The notes: generated from the letters alone by a model not told the origin. Positions 26,756-36,076 are shown, counted from the stretch's first letter. The stretch: 64,000 nt of DNA from Hallerella sp964397425 (GCA_964397425.1 CAYNID010000001.1:434001-498000), one strand, 5' to 3'. A program made the numbers and translations.

Positions 26756-28525
26756 GTGAAAAACTGGGCTGTATCGCTTCTTTTGGTTGGGGCTTTAACC
26801 GTTTTGTCTCAAAGCGATTCTTCGGTGGTGACAATTCATATTATCGGAGATTCGACGGTTTGCAATTATGCGGCGCGGGCTTATCCGCAAACCGGCTGGG
26901 GACAGATTCTGGGGAGCTTTTTTGATGATTCCAAAGTAAAGGTCAACAACGTGGCGCTTGGCGGACGCAGTTCAAAAACATTCATTCAGGAAGGCCGGCT
27001 TGAAAATCTCAAATCGAAAATTTCGCCGGGCGATTTTGTGATGGTTCAATTCGGGCACAACGACCGTTATTTTGGAAATAATTCGCGGCAGGTTCCTTTT
27101 GATTCCTTGGGCTATTGGCTGCAACAATATGTGGATGTGGCGAAGGAACGCGGAGCGACTCCCATCTTTGTCTCACCGATGAATATGAACATGGGAACGA
27201 ACGGACGCAATATCTTTACCGAATACAATGTCCGCGGAAAAATGGAAGAACTTTCCCAATTGAATCAGATTCCTTTTGTGGATTTGAACAGCAAATCGTA
27301 CAACGCTTACAGCAAAAATTGGAACGCGGCTTACGTTTCCCGTTATCAGTTCAAGTATTTCTTGCCCGGAGAATATCCGAATTATCCCGATGGCGTGACA
27401 AATGATGGGACGACGCACTTTCAAGAATCCGGTTCCATTTCGCATTGCCAGTGGATTGTGGAAGAATTGGAAAGTGCGCTGGCGGGAGAAAAATATCTTT
27501 CTGCGGATTCCAGGTCGCGTTTGACCGTGCTTCTTTCCGCGCTCAAAAAACGCTATGCGCTGTCTGTGAAATCGAACGTTTCATCTGCTAGTGGAATCAT
27601 TACGCATCAGCAGGAGCTTCCGGGCGGCGCGCCGCTTGCGCTCCATGTCAGCCCGGGCAGTTTTGGAAAGGCTTTTAAGGGCTGGTATGACGATGACTGC
27701 AATTTGCTTTCGCAAGATTCCAATTATTATGGGGAAAAAACGTTGTATCGCGCAGTCACGTATACCGCCGTATTTGAAGGTGGGAACGCCTGTGCGACGA
27801 CATCGCATGGCGCGGAAGAAAAACTTTCGAGTTCATCTGCGGAAGTAAGCAGTTCCAGCGCGTCTTCTTCCTCTTTCCGGCAAGAAATTTGTTTTAACGG
27901 TGTCGCAAAGTCCAATTGGCCCTCTCCCATCGACATGGCTTATCCGGAGCAGGGGCAGGGAACGACGGATGAAAATCATCTGGGCTACACGGGCGCCGGA
28001 TTTTTCAACATGGCGAATGATTCGAACAGCGTTGCCGTTTACAATATCACATCGGACCAGTCCGCTTCGGATGCCCGGATGATGATCCGTTATTCTTTTG
28101 ATGGGACGGCGAACCGCGATATGAAATTCACCGTTGACAATGGGACATACGATGTGGCGTTTCCGCCGACGGGAAGTTGGGATGTTTGGGATACGGTTTA
28201 CATTGACAGTGTCTGGGTGGACGCCTTGGATTTTCTGCTGACCATTCAATCGACGACAAAGGATGGCGGACCGAATATCGACATGATAGCGTTTGACATG
28301 GTGAATGTTTATCGGACGGGCTGTTCTCCCTCGGAATACGAAAAAAACAGTTCCGCTTCGGATGTGAAAAGCTCGTCTTCGGAATCTTCGGCGGGAATGC
28401 GTGGCCGGATTCGAACCGTTTCTGTGCAACGGGCCGGAGGACTTTGGATTTATGACGCTCTTGGACATAGAATTGGGAATGGTTCGGGAAAAGAGTTGCC
28501 TAAAGGTGTGTATTTCGGACGGTAA
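26756..28525 (+). CDS. second secreted CE12-type SGNH esterase, reordered linker and short tail
   Basis: 589 residues from a GTG with AGGAGGT 6 bases upstream. Signal peptide about 1-20. SGNH blocks: IIGDSTV (Ser33), LGGRSSKTF, QFGHNDR, and Asp217/His221 in NDGTTHF. An InlB-type repeat (KAFKGWYDDDCN) follows, a Ser-rich linker (SSSSAEVSSSSASSSS), then a CBM35-like domain (SWDVWDTVYID, KDGGPNIDMIAFD), a second Ser linker and a tail ending KGVYFGR. The tail is shorter than in the PL11 and first CE12 proteins. The two esterases differ strongly in sequence and probably in target acetyl position. Confidence 0.9.
   Translation: MKNWAVSLLLVGALTVLSQSDSSVVTIHIIGDSTVCNYAARAYPQTGWGQILGSFFDDSKVKVNNVALGGRSSKTFIQEGRLENLKSKISPGDFVMVQFGHNDRYFGNNSRQVPFDSLGYWLQQYVDVAKERGATPIFVSPMNMNMGTNGRNIFTEYNVRGKMEELSQLNQIPFVDLNSKSYNAYSKNWNAAYVSRYQFKYFLPGEYPNYPDGVTNDGTTHFQESGSISHCQWIVEELESALAGEKYLSADSRSRLTVLLSALKKRYALSVKSNVSSASGIITHQQELPGGAPLALHVSPGSFGKAFKGWYDDDCNLLSQDSNYYGEKTLYRAVTYTAVFEGGNACATTSHGAEEKLSSSSAEVSSSSASSSSFRQEICFNGVAKSNWPSPIDMAYPEQGQGTTDENHLGYTGAGFFNMANDSNSVAVYNITSDQSASDARMMIRYSFDGTANRDMKFTVDNGTYDVAFPPTGSWDVWDTVYIDSVWVDALDFLLTIQSTTKDGGPNIDMIAFDMVNVYRTGCSPSEYEKNSSASDVKSSSSESSAGMRGRIRTVSVQRAGGLWIYDALGHRIGNGSGKELPKGVYFGR
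28348..28396 (+). repeat. Ser-linker coding segment, copy 1
   Basis: Part of the second CE12 gene coding for a Ser-rich linker. It aligns by eye with 29905-29953, matching 43 of 49 positions. Confidence 0.7.
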
Positions 28526-28617
28526 GAGGTTGCGGTCGAAAAAGGATGGAGGCCTGTGAATTGCGCCGCTTGCAAGAAATTCTTGCAGAAAGACGGCTGC
28601 GGTGTTATATTTTTAAC

Positions 28618-28971
28618 ATGAAAGACCTCGTTGAGAAAATCGGGACAAGTTGTTCCTGGATGTTTGTCCTTGTCAGCCTCGCGAACGCCTCCGTTGTCGA
28701 GACGCGGGACGAGTAAAACTTGAACTCCGACTTGGAACGCGTGGCGAAGGGCTTTTTACTTATCCAGCATGGAGGAGAAACGATGACGGTGGAAGGCTCT
28801 TGGGCGGGAACGATTTTCGCCCCGAATGCGGACTTGGTCTTGGGGCAATCCAGTAAAAAACTTTACGGCAGGTTCTTGGGGCGTGACGTGACGGTGCACC
28901 AATACGCGGCAGTCCATCACGTCGCATTCGAACCGGAAACAGCGACGGAAATCGCGGGGAGGGGAAGATGA
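28618..28971 (+). pseudogene. C-terminal remnant of a surface protein, broken by an in-frame TAA
   Basis: One frame runs from ATG 28618 to TGA 28971 with a single in-frame TAA at 28714-28716. Before it the frame encodes WMFVLVSLANAS and after it WAGTIFAPNADLVLGQSS, LYGRFLGRDVTVHQYA and VHHVAFEP. That second part resembles the C-terminal region of Fibrobacter-type extracellular proteins of the choice-of-anchor kind, from memory. There is no signal peptide and most of the parent protein is missing. Its stop overlaps the start of the next gene (ATGA), so it may still be transcribed. A TTG at 28720 could restart an 83-residue piece. Confidence 0.6.
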
Positions 28972-29753
28972 AAAAGGGGTTGCTCTTTTTGCTTGTCTTC
29001 GGAATGAATTCTCTTTACGCTTTGGATTATAATCCACAAACATTGGATTTGGTTTTTCAATCGTTGCTGTTGGATTCAAATCGTATTTCAAACTCTTTTT
29101 GCGATACGATTGAATCGGAATGGACTGTAAAATTGGGAAAATACTGTGAAGCCTCTGCCAGTTCCATCGCATACAACTCACCCGAAGACGAATCGGTTTA
29201 TATAGAAATAAGAAAAGAGGGTTCTTCGCTGGCGATTCTTTTGTATCGGGAAAACCAAACCTGTGTCGATCCTTTTCGCCATGAAGCCGGTGTTTCTGGG
29301 ACGGCCGGAAAATTGCAATTTAGTGAAGTTCTTTATTCTGAATTGTTGAGATTGCAATCCTTTGGAATTATACAAATGCAACGGGATTCTCTGGAGGATT
29401 TCTTGCAAGGAAAAATAGAATTGATGAAAGAAGCTGGGAAATGCGACGATATCGATAGAGTTTCTTTTTACGAAGAAAATGGGGCTGAGTGGTTATTCGG
29501 TCCCGGCTGCTGCTCCCTCGTGGAATCTTCCGAATCTCTACCCCGGATTTCGCCAGCTTCACCGGGAGTCCGCGCGACGAAAGTTTCGCCGGGGAAGTTT
29601 CGGCTGATGGGCGTCCCCCTCGGCACGGAAATTTCCGTTTTCAACCTGAAAGGGCAAACGCTCTTGCGCAAAAGTTTTGACGGCGGCCTTCTCGAAATCC
29701 CGAACGTCCCGGCTGTCGCGAAAGTCGGCGGGGACTGGGTGAAGTTCGAATAA
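28968..29753 (+). CDS. small secreted protein of unknown function with sorting-type C-terminus
   Basis: 261 residues. The signal peptide is about 1-18 (MKKGLLFLLVFGMNSLYA). The middle is helical and polar with scattered Cys residues (44, 60, 93, and a CC pair near 180) and no motif I recognise. The last 60 residues (GKFRLMGVPLGTEISVF, then LKGQTLLRKSF) resemble the C-terminal sorting domains of the PL11 and CE12 proteins, so export by the same route is likely. The start overlaps the stop of the upstream remnant. Confidence 0.65.
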   Translation: MKKGLLFLLVFGMNSLYALDYNPQTLDLVFQSLLLDSNRISNSFCDTIESEWTVKLGKYCEASASSIAYNSPEDESVYIEIRKEGSSLAILLYRENQTCVDPFRHEAGVSGTAGKLQFSEVLYSELLRLQSFGIIQMQRDSLEDFLQGKIELMKEAGKCDDIDRVSFYEENGAEWLFGPGCCSLVESSESLPRISPASPGVRATKVSPGKFRLMGVPLGTEISVFNLKGQTLLRKSFDGGLLEIPNVPAVAKVGGDWVKFE

Positions 29754-29904
29754 AAAGTTCGCCAGCCTTGAAAGCTGCCGCCGACAATTCAGGCGAGGGT
29801 TTACTGCAAAGAGATGTTTTGCTCAGCATGACACCGCTCACAGAACTGTCTACGAAGTTCTAACCGTGCCCATGAAAAATTCAAACAAGGATATCGCATC
29901 GGGC

Positions 29905-29953
29905 CAGTTCCGATTTGGATATGGAAAGCTCGTCATCGGAGTCTTCGGCGGGA
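29905..29953 (+). repeat. Ser-linker coding segment, copy 2 (orphan)
   Basis: Intergenic sequence that in one frame reads SSDLDMESSSSESSAGA, like the linker of the second CE12 protein at 28348-28396. No gene surrounds it, so it is probably debris of a deleted modular enzyme gene. Confidence 0.55.
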
Positions 29954-29983
29954 GCCATTTTTATGATTGGTGAAAAAATAGTT

Positions 29984-30982
29984 CTACCCGTTTTCTGCGC
30001 GCCAATATTTTTGAAGGTCATCGAGGACGTTCATCATTTCAACCGTTTTTTGCCAAGGCATTTCGGCGCATTCCTTGAAGCCGCTTTCAATCGCCTTTTT
30101 GCAGGCGAGAACTTCGTACTCGTAAAAATTCGCGATTTCCCGCGGCGCAATCTTTTCTGTCAAATTTCCTTCGCAATCGAACGATTGAATTTCGACCATG
30201 TTGTTCAAATTTTGAACTCGGATGAATCCTTTTGTTCCGTGAATAACGCCTTCGTTGTGAAGTGGCGACACCATGGATGTTTTCAAGTTCGCCATTTGAC
30301 CGTTGCTGTAAACGAAATGAATCCAATCAGTCGCGTCAACGCCTGTGTAAAAAGGAATGCTTTTCGTTTCCATTTTCGCAATGCGGTTTCCCGGACCTCC
30401 GATTTGAGGGTCGGAGAGAAAAATATCGGCAAAGGTCAAACTGTAAACGCCTAAATCCAGAAGGGCGCCGCCGGCGAGTTGCGGATTTCGCAAACGCTCG
30501 ATATGGGAAAGTGGCATGGAAAAATCCGCTTCGATGCATTTGACGCTTCCGATTTTTCCCGATAGGATTTTTTCTTTGATCGTTTGAACGGCGGGTAAAA
30601 AACGTGTCCACATCGCTTCGCAAAGGAACGTCCCTTTTTCTTTGGCTGTTGCGATGACCTGAACGGCTTCTTTTCCGTTTGCGGCAAACGCCTTTTCGAC
30701 TAGTAAATTTTTGGAATGTTTTAGACAAAGTAAAGAATTGGCGGCGTGTTCGGAATGAGGCGTCGCGATGTAAATCAAATCGATTTTCGGATCGGCCGCG
30801 AGTTCCTCGTAGCTGCCGTAAGCTTTTGCAAAACCGTAATCCGCCGCAAACCTTTCCGCTTTGCTGAAAGTTCTTGATGCGACTGCATAGGCTTCGATTC
30901 CGTATCCCAACTTCTCTAAAGTTTTGACCGCAAAAGCCATTTTGCCTGCGATATGTCCACAGCCTAAAATGCCAAATTTCAT
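29984..30982 (-). CDS. Gfo/Idh/MocA family oxidoreductase
   Basis: 332 residues from ATG 30982, chosen because AGGA lies 4 bases upstream and MKFGILGCGHIAGKMA is a normal Rossmann N-terminus. The family signature EKAF (in LLVEKAFAANGKEA) supplies the catalytic Lys. ATPHSEHAANSLLCL and GGALLDLGVYSLTFADIF are family blocks, close to dihydrodiol-dehydrogenase-like members. It would oxidise or reduce a sugar-type substrate with NAD(P); the substrate is unknown. Isolated between the carbohydrate cluster and ilvC. Confidence 0.85.
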   Translation of the reverse strand: MKFGILGCGHIAGKMAFAVKTLEKLGYGIEAYAVASRTFSKAERFAADYGFAKAYGSYEELAADPKIDLIYIATPHSEHAANSLLCLKHSKNLLVEKAFAANGKEAVQVIATAKEKGTFLCEAMWTRFLPAVQTIKEKILSGKIGSVKCIEADFSMPLSHIERLRNPQLAGGALLDLGVYSLTFADIFLSDPQIGGPGNRIAKMETKSIPFYTGVDATDWIHFVYSNGQMANLKTSMVSPLHNEGVIHGTKGFIRVQNLNNMVEIQSFDCEGNLTEKIAPREIANFYEYEVLACKKAIESGFKECAEMPWQKTVEMMNVLDDLQKYWRAENG

Positions 30983-31189
30983 CAGTTCCTGCCGGGTGAA
31001 TTTATTCTTTAAAATAGGCAAATTCGAAAAGATGCGGAGAAAAACGCCCAAAATACCGCTGGATAACGTCGACAAGAAGTTCCTCGTTCTCCGAAAAGGA
31101 ATTAAACGCTTCAAAATGGGGGAATGCCTCGTGGCTCTGAGTAAATTTTCTACATTATGTCCGAATCAATTCACCATTCGAGGTAAAAG

Positions 31190-32674
31190 ATGAACTACTT
31201 TAATACGCTTCCTCTCCGCAGAAAGATCGAGGAATTGGGTCATTGCCGCTTTATGGAAGCTTCTGAGTTCTCCCGTGGAACAGAAGCTCTCCAGGGCAAG
31301 AAAATCGTCATTGTCGGTTGTGGCGCGCAAGGTTTGCATCAGGGACTGGATCTCCGCGACAGCGGCTTGGACGTCTCTTATGCGCTCCGCGAATCCGCTA
31401 TCCAGGAAAAACGCGCCTCTTACAAGAACGCGACTGAAAATGGTTTCACGGTGGGCACTTACAAGGAACTCATCCCGAGCGCGGACCTGGTCATCAACCT
31501 CACACCGGATAAACAGCATCACGTGGTGATTCCGCAAATCATGCCCCTTATGAAGAAGGGCGCAGTCCTTTCTTACAGCCACGGTTTCAACATCATTGAA
31601 GAGGGCGAACAGATTCGTGACGACATCACGGTCATCATGTGCGCTCCGAAGGGCCCGGGTTCCGAAGTCCGTGCGGAATACGTCCGCGGATTCGGGATGC
31701 CCTGCCTCATCGCCGTCCAGGCGGATCATGATCCGGAAGGCAAGGGCTGGGATTACGCAAAGGCTTATGCGGCTGGCCTCCATGCGGACCGCGCCGGCGT
31801 GCTCGAAAGCTCTTTCATCGCCGAAGTCAAATCCGACTTGATGGGCGAACAGACAATTCTCTGTGGTATGCTCCAGACGGGAACCATCCTTGGTTATGAT
31901 CACATGGTCAAGAACGGTGTGGATCCGCATTATGCCGTGAAGCTTCTCCAATACGGATGGGAAACGATTTCCGAAGCGCTCAAGCAGGGCGGCATCACGA
32001 ACATGATGGATCGTCTTTCCAATCCGGCGAAGATTCGCGCATACGAACTTTCCGTGGAATTGAAGAAGATTATGACCGACCTTTACCGCAAGCACCAGGA
32101 TGACATCATTTCGGGAGAATTCTCTTCGACGATGATGAAAGACTGGGAAAACGGCGACAAGGATCTTCTCACCTGGCGTGAAGAAACGGGCAAAACCGCG
32201 TTCGAACAGACCGAAGCGTCTGACGCGAAGATTTCTGAACAGGAATACTTTGACCGCGGCGTTCTCATGGTGGCGATGCTCAAGGCCGGTTCCGAACTCG
32301 CGTTTGAAACAATGACCGCTTCGGGCATGAAGCCGATGAGCGCTTATTACGAAACGTTGCACGAAGTTCCGCTGATTGCGAACCTGATCGCCCGCAAGAA
32401 GTTGTACGAAATGAACCGCGTGATCAGCGATACGGCTGAATACGGCTGCTACCTGTTCGCGAACAGTTGTGTTCCCCTGCTCAAGGACTTTATGCAGAAA
32501 GTCACGAAGGAAGATTTGGGCGACGTTTACGGCGCAGGCAAGGACAACGGCGTAGACAACGTCAAGCTCATCGAAGTGAACAAGGCGATTCGCCAGCATC
32601 CGACGGAAATCATCGGTGCGTGGCTCCGCGCCCGGATGACCGGCATGACGGAACTCGCCGTCGCCACCAAGTAA
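31190..32674 (+). CDS. ilvC: ketol-acid reductoisomerase, class II (long form)
   Basis: Second step of branched-chain amino-acid synthesis. 494 residues, the long class II type as in enterobacteria, with a duplicated C-terminal helical domain. NADPH site GCGAQGLHQGL, HGFNI block, APKGPGSEVR and metal-binding DLMGEQTILCG are visible. GAGG precedes the start. Codon choice leans to CTC, AAG and GGC compared with its neighbours, suggesting high expression. No attenuator-like leader was found upstream. Confidence 0.96.
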   Translation: MNYFNTLPLRRKIEELGHCRFMEASEFSRGTEALQGKKIVIVGCGAQGLHQGLDLRDSGLDVSYALRESAIQEKRASYKNATENGFTVGTYKELIPSADLVINLTPDKQHHVVIPQIMPLMKKGAVLSYSHGFNIIEEGEQIRDDITVIMCAPKGPGSEVRAEYVRGFGMPCLIAVQADHDPEGKGWDYAKAYAAGLHADRAGVLESSFIAEVKSDLMGEQTILCGMLQTGTILGYDHMVKNGVDPHYAVKLLQYGWETISEALKQGGITNMMDRLSNPAKIRAYELSVELKKIMTDLYRKHQDDIISGEFSSTMMKDWENGDKDLLTWREETGKTAFEQTEASDAKISEQEYFDRGVLMVAMLKAGSELAFETMTASGMKPMSAYYETLHEVPLIANLIARKKLYEMNRVISDTAEYGCYLFANSCVPLLKDFMQKVTKEDLGDVYGAGKDNGVDNVKLIEVNKAIRQHPTEIIGAWLRARMTGMTELAVATK

Positions 32675-32691
32675 CGCATCCGTTTTGAAGA

Positions 32692-32716
32692 AAGCCCGGC
32701 CAACGCCGGGCTTTTG
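32692..32716 (+). terminator. terminator after ilvC
   Basis: Arms AAGCCCGGC/GCCGGGCTT with a CAAC loop and TTTT following. Confidence 0.9.
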
Positions 32717-32721
32717 TCGTT

Positions 32722-32750
32722 TTGGCTTTTTCCAGAAAAGGATGTATATT
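32722..32750 (+). promoter_or_regulatory. candidate promoter of the primase-like gene
   Basis: TTGGCT (32722-32727), 17 bases, then TATATT (32745-32750); 18 bases remain to the ATG. The best-spaced example of the TATATT pattern in this window. Confidence 0.55.
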
Positions 32751-32768
32751 GGGGAAAACCTGTAGAAT

Positions 32769-33839
32769 ATGAAATTGGCAGACCGTACAGAAATCGAAGC
32801 GTTGAAAGCGTCTCTTTCGATAACCCAAGTGGCGGAACATTTGGGCCACAAAGTGGTGCACGGAAAAATCCGCTGCCCTTATGCGCTGCGGCACGCCCAT
32901 TTCGACAGGACTCCAAGCGTTTCCCTTTCGGAATCCCGGGGACTTTTCAACTGCTGGGTTTGCCCGGATGTCCGGGGAGATGTTATCCGGTTGGTTGAAA
33001 TTTCCAAGAATCTGGAATTCAAAGACGCTCTCGACTGGTTGAAAAATGAATTTGGCGGGAGCGCTGAGATTCCTTCGAATGGGCATTCTCCCGGCGGAGA
33101 GGCGTTCCGAATGCCGGTGCGCCGCGCGCCCGAAGTCGAAATGGATCCGTATCTTCGGGTGAAAATCATCGCCGCTTTTTTTGAAATGCTTTCACCGGTA
33201 GAAGGTTCTCCGGCGGCCTCGTGGCTTGTCAAACGGCGGATTTTCAAAAAAACGTGGAATTCCATGCGGCTGCGCACCATTGTCGATTACGACCGGGTAA
33301 ACGCCGGGTTGCGGCAAAAGTTTGGACTTGAAGATTTGCAAAAGGCGGGCCTTTTCAACGAAAAGGGCAATTTGAAGTATTACAGGCACAGGCTCCTTTT
33401 TCCGTATCTCGATGCCAAAGGGATTCCGCGGTATTTTCAGGCGCGGGCGACCGACGCGGAAACGCAGCCGAAAGAATTGAACTTGCGCGGGGCGGTGCCG
33501 TTTCCTTACAACGTTTCCCTGTTGGACGGGAACGTGGGATGGATTTATCTGTGTGAAGGTTGCATCGATACGCTGACCATGCTAGACCGCGGATTTCCCA
33601 CCGTGGGCATTCCCGGAGTCAAATCGTTCAAGCCGGAGTGGGGAAGCCTCTTCCGGAACAAGCGCGTCATTGTTTGCTTGGATCAAGACGAAGCGGGCCG
33701 CGCCGGCTCCAAAATCATCGAAGACATTTTGAAACAGAACGGCGTGGAGGCCTCTCGGCTTGGCGATGGGATTCAAGCGAAAAGTTTTCAGATGGCAGAA
33801 GGGCAGGATATCAATTCGTGGTTTGGCGGCAAGAAGTGA
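32769..33839 (+). CDS. primase-like protein: CHC2-type zinc finger and TOPRIM domain, no DnaB-binding region
   Basis: 356 residues, against about 600 for DnaG. Residues 15-100 resemble the primase zinc-binding domain (IRCPY, TPSVSLSESRGLFNCWVC, GDVIRLVE). A polymerase-like region with RLLFPYLDAKGIPRYFQAR follows. TOPRIM acid residues are in YLCEGCIDTL and CLDQDEAGRAG. The C-terminal helicase-interaction domain is missing. It may be a second primase, a mobile-element-derived primase or a reduced replicative enzyme; dnaG itself would have to be elsewhere. Convergent with rsmG, 11 bases apart. Confidence 0.8.
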   Translation: MKLADRTEIEALKASLSITQVAEHLGHKVVHGKIRCPYALRHAHFDRTPSVSLSESRGLFNCWVCPDVRGDVIRLVEISKNLEFKDALDWLKNEFGGSAEIPSNGHSPGGEAFRMPVRRAPEVEMDPYLRVKIIAAFFEMLSPVEGSPAASWLVKRRIFKKTWNSMRLRTIVDYDRVNAGLRQKFGLEDLQKAGLFNEKGNLKYYRHRLLFPYLDAKGIPRYFQARATDAETQPKELNLRGAVPFPYNVSLLDGNVGWIYLCEGCIDTLTMLDRGFPTVGIPGVKSFKPEWGSLFRNKRVIVCLDQDEAGRAGSKIIEDILKQNGVEASRLGDGIQAKSFQMAEGQDINSWFGGKK

Positions 33840-33850
33840 ATCCGCCGCGG

Positions 33851-34555
33851 TCAAAGCTTTTCTAACACGATGACGGCACGGTCCTGCGTACTGTGCGGAA
33901 TCCGGTAAAAGTGCTTTTCGGCGAGGGCGAATCCGAAATCTTCCGGGTGAAGGCTCGCAAGCTCTTCTTTGACGGCGGGACCTTTCATAAAGTAGGCTCT
34001 TCCGCCGGGGACAAGGGACTTTTCGATGCGTGGCAATGTCAATTCGATTTTTTCAAAAGCCCGGCTGATGACTCCTTGGACGGGAAATTCCAAACTGCGG
34101 CTGGTCACTTTGTGCCCAAAAACGTCGATTCCTTTAAGTCCGAGCTCCCGGATGACCAGGTTCAAAAATTCAATGCGGTTCGGACGGGGTTCGCAAAGGG
34201 TCAGCCGAATTTCCGGATTGACCAGTTTCAGCGGAATGCCGGGGAATCCCGCGCCGCTGCCGACATCGATCATCCGCCTGGGCCATTGGGGAACGTAGGC
34301 GTTGATGAGGATGCAGTCTGCGTAATGGCGCTCCACAATGGTTTCAAAAGCGTTCAACCGGGTCAGATCTTGGTCTTTGTTGTGTTCCCGCAACAGTTGA
34401 TGGTAAGCCCACAATTGTTCAAGGGTTTCTTTTTGCAGGGAGACTCCGTGATATTCGAGAAGCTGTTTGAGTCCTGCAGGCGAAGGCTTTGCCCTTTTTC
34501 CGTCAAAGAGGGGAAAGTTGCGGACGGGCGGTTTTCGAAAAAAATTTTTCGGCAT
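33851..34555 (-). CDS. rsmG: 16S rRNA (guanine527-N7)-methyltransferase
   Basis: 234 residues from ATG 34555. An ATG at 34654 in frame would add 33 residues unlike the family; neither start has a Shine-Dalgarno. SAM motif IDVGSGAGFPGIPLKLV, EPRPNRIEFL and SRAFEK are diagnostic of RsmG (GidB). The N-terminal LLREHNKDQDLTRL block is the conserved helix. Acts on 16S rRNA G527. Not next to gidA/mnmG here. Confidence 0.93.
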   Translation of the reverse strand: MPKNFFRKPPVRNFPLFDGKRAKPSPAGLKQLLEYHGVSLQKETLEQLWAYHQLLREHNKDQDLTRLNAFETIVERHYADCILINAYVPQWPRRMIDVGSGAGFPGIPLKLVNPEIRLTLCEPRPNRIEFLNLVIRELGLKGIDVFGHKVTSRSLEFPVQGVISRAFEKIELTLPRIEKSLVPGGRAYFMKGPAVKEELASLHPEDFGFALAEKHFYRIPHSTQDRAVIVLEKL

Positions 34556-34692
34556 GGAACAAAGGTAGAAAAGTGAAAATCTTTTAAAGGAAAAATCGTT
34601 GCGGAAAGAAACAAAAGCGATTTGATTTTTTGACGGGAGATGCCCGATTTCCATTTTCGAGCGTTAATACTTAAAAATGGAGTCGAAGCGTT

Positions 34693-36036
34693 GTGTACAA
34701 ACGAAGATTTTTGATGATTCTCCTCGGATGTTTTGGCTGGATCTGGTCTGCCGGGCGCGAATCCGTTTCTTTCGAAGATGCCTTCTGGGCTTATGACGAT
34801 GGAAAAATCGGATATGAAGAATTGGAAGATTTGCTGGCGTTCATCGAAATGGGCGATGTCCGCTCCGCTTGTGCGGAATGGGAAGCTTTGGACGGCGATC
34901 CTTGCCAAAAAAGCCTGTCGGAAAAACTTTCCGAATTGAAATTCCGTGGGAGCGCGAAATATGCGGTATCGTTGGATTCGGCGGGGGGCATCCGCAATGA
35001 ACAGCTTTTTTTGCAAATGAAGCTGTGGCGGTTTTCCGGAGAATGGAACGTCCGTTCGGAATACCGCGAAACGCCTGTTCTAGAACGCGCGCGCATCGCA
35101 TACCGGGGAAAATATCTTCTGGCTGCGGCAGGGGACATTTTGGCGTCCGACGTGGGCAGTGCCATTCCGCTGCAAAAAGGGAGGGGCGGCGTTTTGACTG
35201 CCGCATTCCGGAATGCTCGCGTGGGAGCGTTTCTGCTGACGGATTCGACTGCGGGAACGCACGCTTTTTGGCGTGTCAAAGAGGCGTTTGAATTGTCGGG
35301 AATGGGAAGCTTTTCTTTTGACGGATTTCGGGAGGCGTTCGGAAAAATAAGCTTTCCCAATGTCGAATTGCAAATGTTGTCCTCCAGAAATTGGCGGACG
35401 CCGTTGTGGTTCATTTCGGGGGAAAATGATCGCAAAGAGCCTCTCCGCGCCCGGTTCCGGGCGTATTTTCATCAAAACGATTCCCTTCCGGGCCTTTTCC
35501 GCTTGCCGAAACGCGTCGAAGAATCCCGGGCGTTTGCCGATGCGCAGGTGCAAATGTTTTTGTCGCCGTGGAGTTTCCGGTGGAATGCGCGGCTTGCCAT
35601 TCCGCTGGATACGGCGAAAACCCGGAGCTTTTCGGAAATTCATGCGGAAAGGAAATCGAGTGCGACGCTTTCTCTTGGTTTCCGGACGTTGGCTGTCGGG
35701 GATTCGGTTTCGGTGACGTGGATTCTCCGGGGTGGACTGCGTTTGTTTGCGGCAGAAAGCCTTTTTGCGGAATGGAAGGTCACGCCGGATTATCCCTTTT
35801 CAAAAAGCCTTTATGAAATTCGGCCCGGGATAAGTGTCCGGGTCGAAGAACGCGTGTTTTCCAAATGGCTGTTCATCGTTCGCGGTCCGGGGACGAAACC
35901 GCTCATTCTCCGGTGGGAAACGCAAATGGATTTTGCGGAACGCATGGGCGGAAAAACGTCAGTGGAATTGCGCGCGGAGAGGTTGCGCCAAATGCGCCTG
36001 TGGCGACTGGGAATGCAATTCCACTTGAAATGGTGA
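34693..36036 (+). CDS. exported protein, probably outer-membrane beta-barrel, unknown function
   Basis: 447 residues from a GTG at 34693. The N-terminus (RRFLMILLGCFGWIWSAG) is a signal peptide. A short acidic helical segment (YDDGKIGYEELEDLLAFIE) is followed by Cys-containing sequence. From about residue 100 there are many alternating hydrophobic/polar strands with aromatic ends, finishing LRLWRLGMQFHLKW-like (terminal RLGMQFHLKW), as in outer-membrane barrels. I do not recognise a family. It stands alone, convergent with glnS. Confidence 0.55.
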   Translation: MYKRRFLMILLGCFGWIWSAGRESVSFEDAFWAYDDGKIGYEELEDLLAFIEMGDVRSACAEWEALDGDPCQKSLSEKLSELKFRGSAKYAVSLDSAGGIRNEQLFLQMKLWRFSGEWNVRSEYRETPVLERARIAYRGKYLLAAAGDILASDVGSAIPLQKGRGGVLTAAFRNARVGAFLLTDSTAGTHAFWRVKEAFELSGMGSFSFDGFREAFGKISFPNVELQMLSSRNWRTPLWFISGENDRKEPLRARFRAYFHQNDSLPGLFRLPKRVEESRAFADAQVQMFLSPWSFRWNARLAIPLDTAKTRSFSEIHAERKSSATLSLGFRTLAVGDSVSVTWILRGGLRLFAAESLFAEWKVTPDYPFSKSLYEIRPGISVRVEERVFSKWLFIVRGPGTKPLILRWETQMDFAERMGGKTSVELRAERLRQMRLWRLGMQFHLKW

Positions 36037-36076
36037 CGCCGGAATTCGGACGGATTTTCGCCATGTTGATTGTTCA

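Noticed and set aside
31115..31189. Branched-chain amino-acid attenuator before ilvC
   Set aside because: No leader peptide rich in Ile, Val or Leu codons and no terminator hairpin.
31166..32851. 561-codon open frame antisense to ilvC
   Set aside because: Produced by the strong codon bias of ilvC; no recognisable family.
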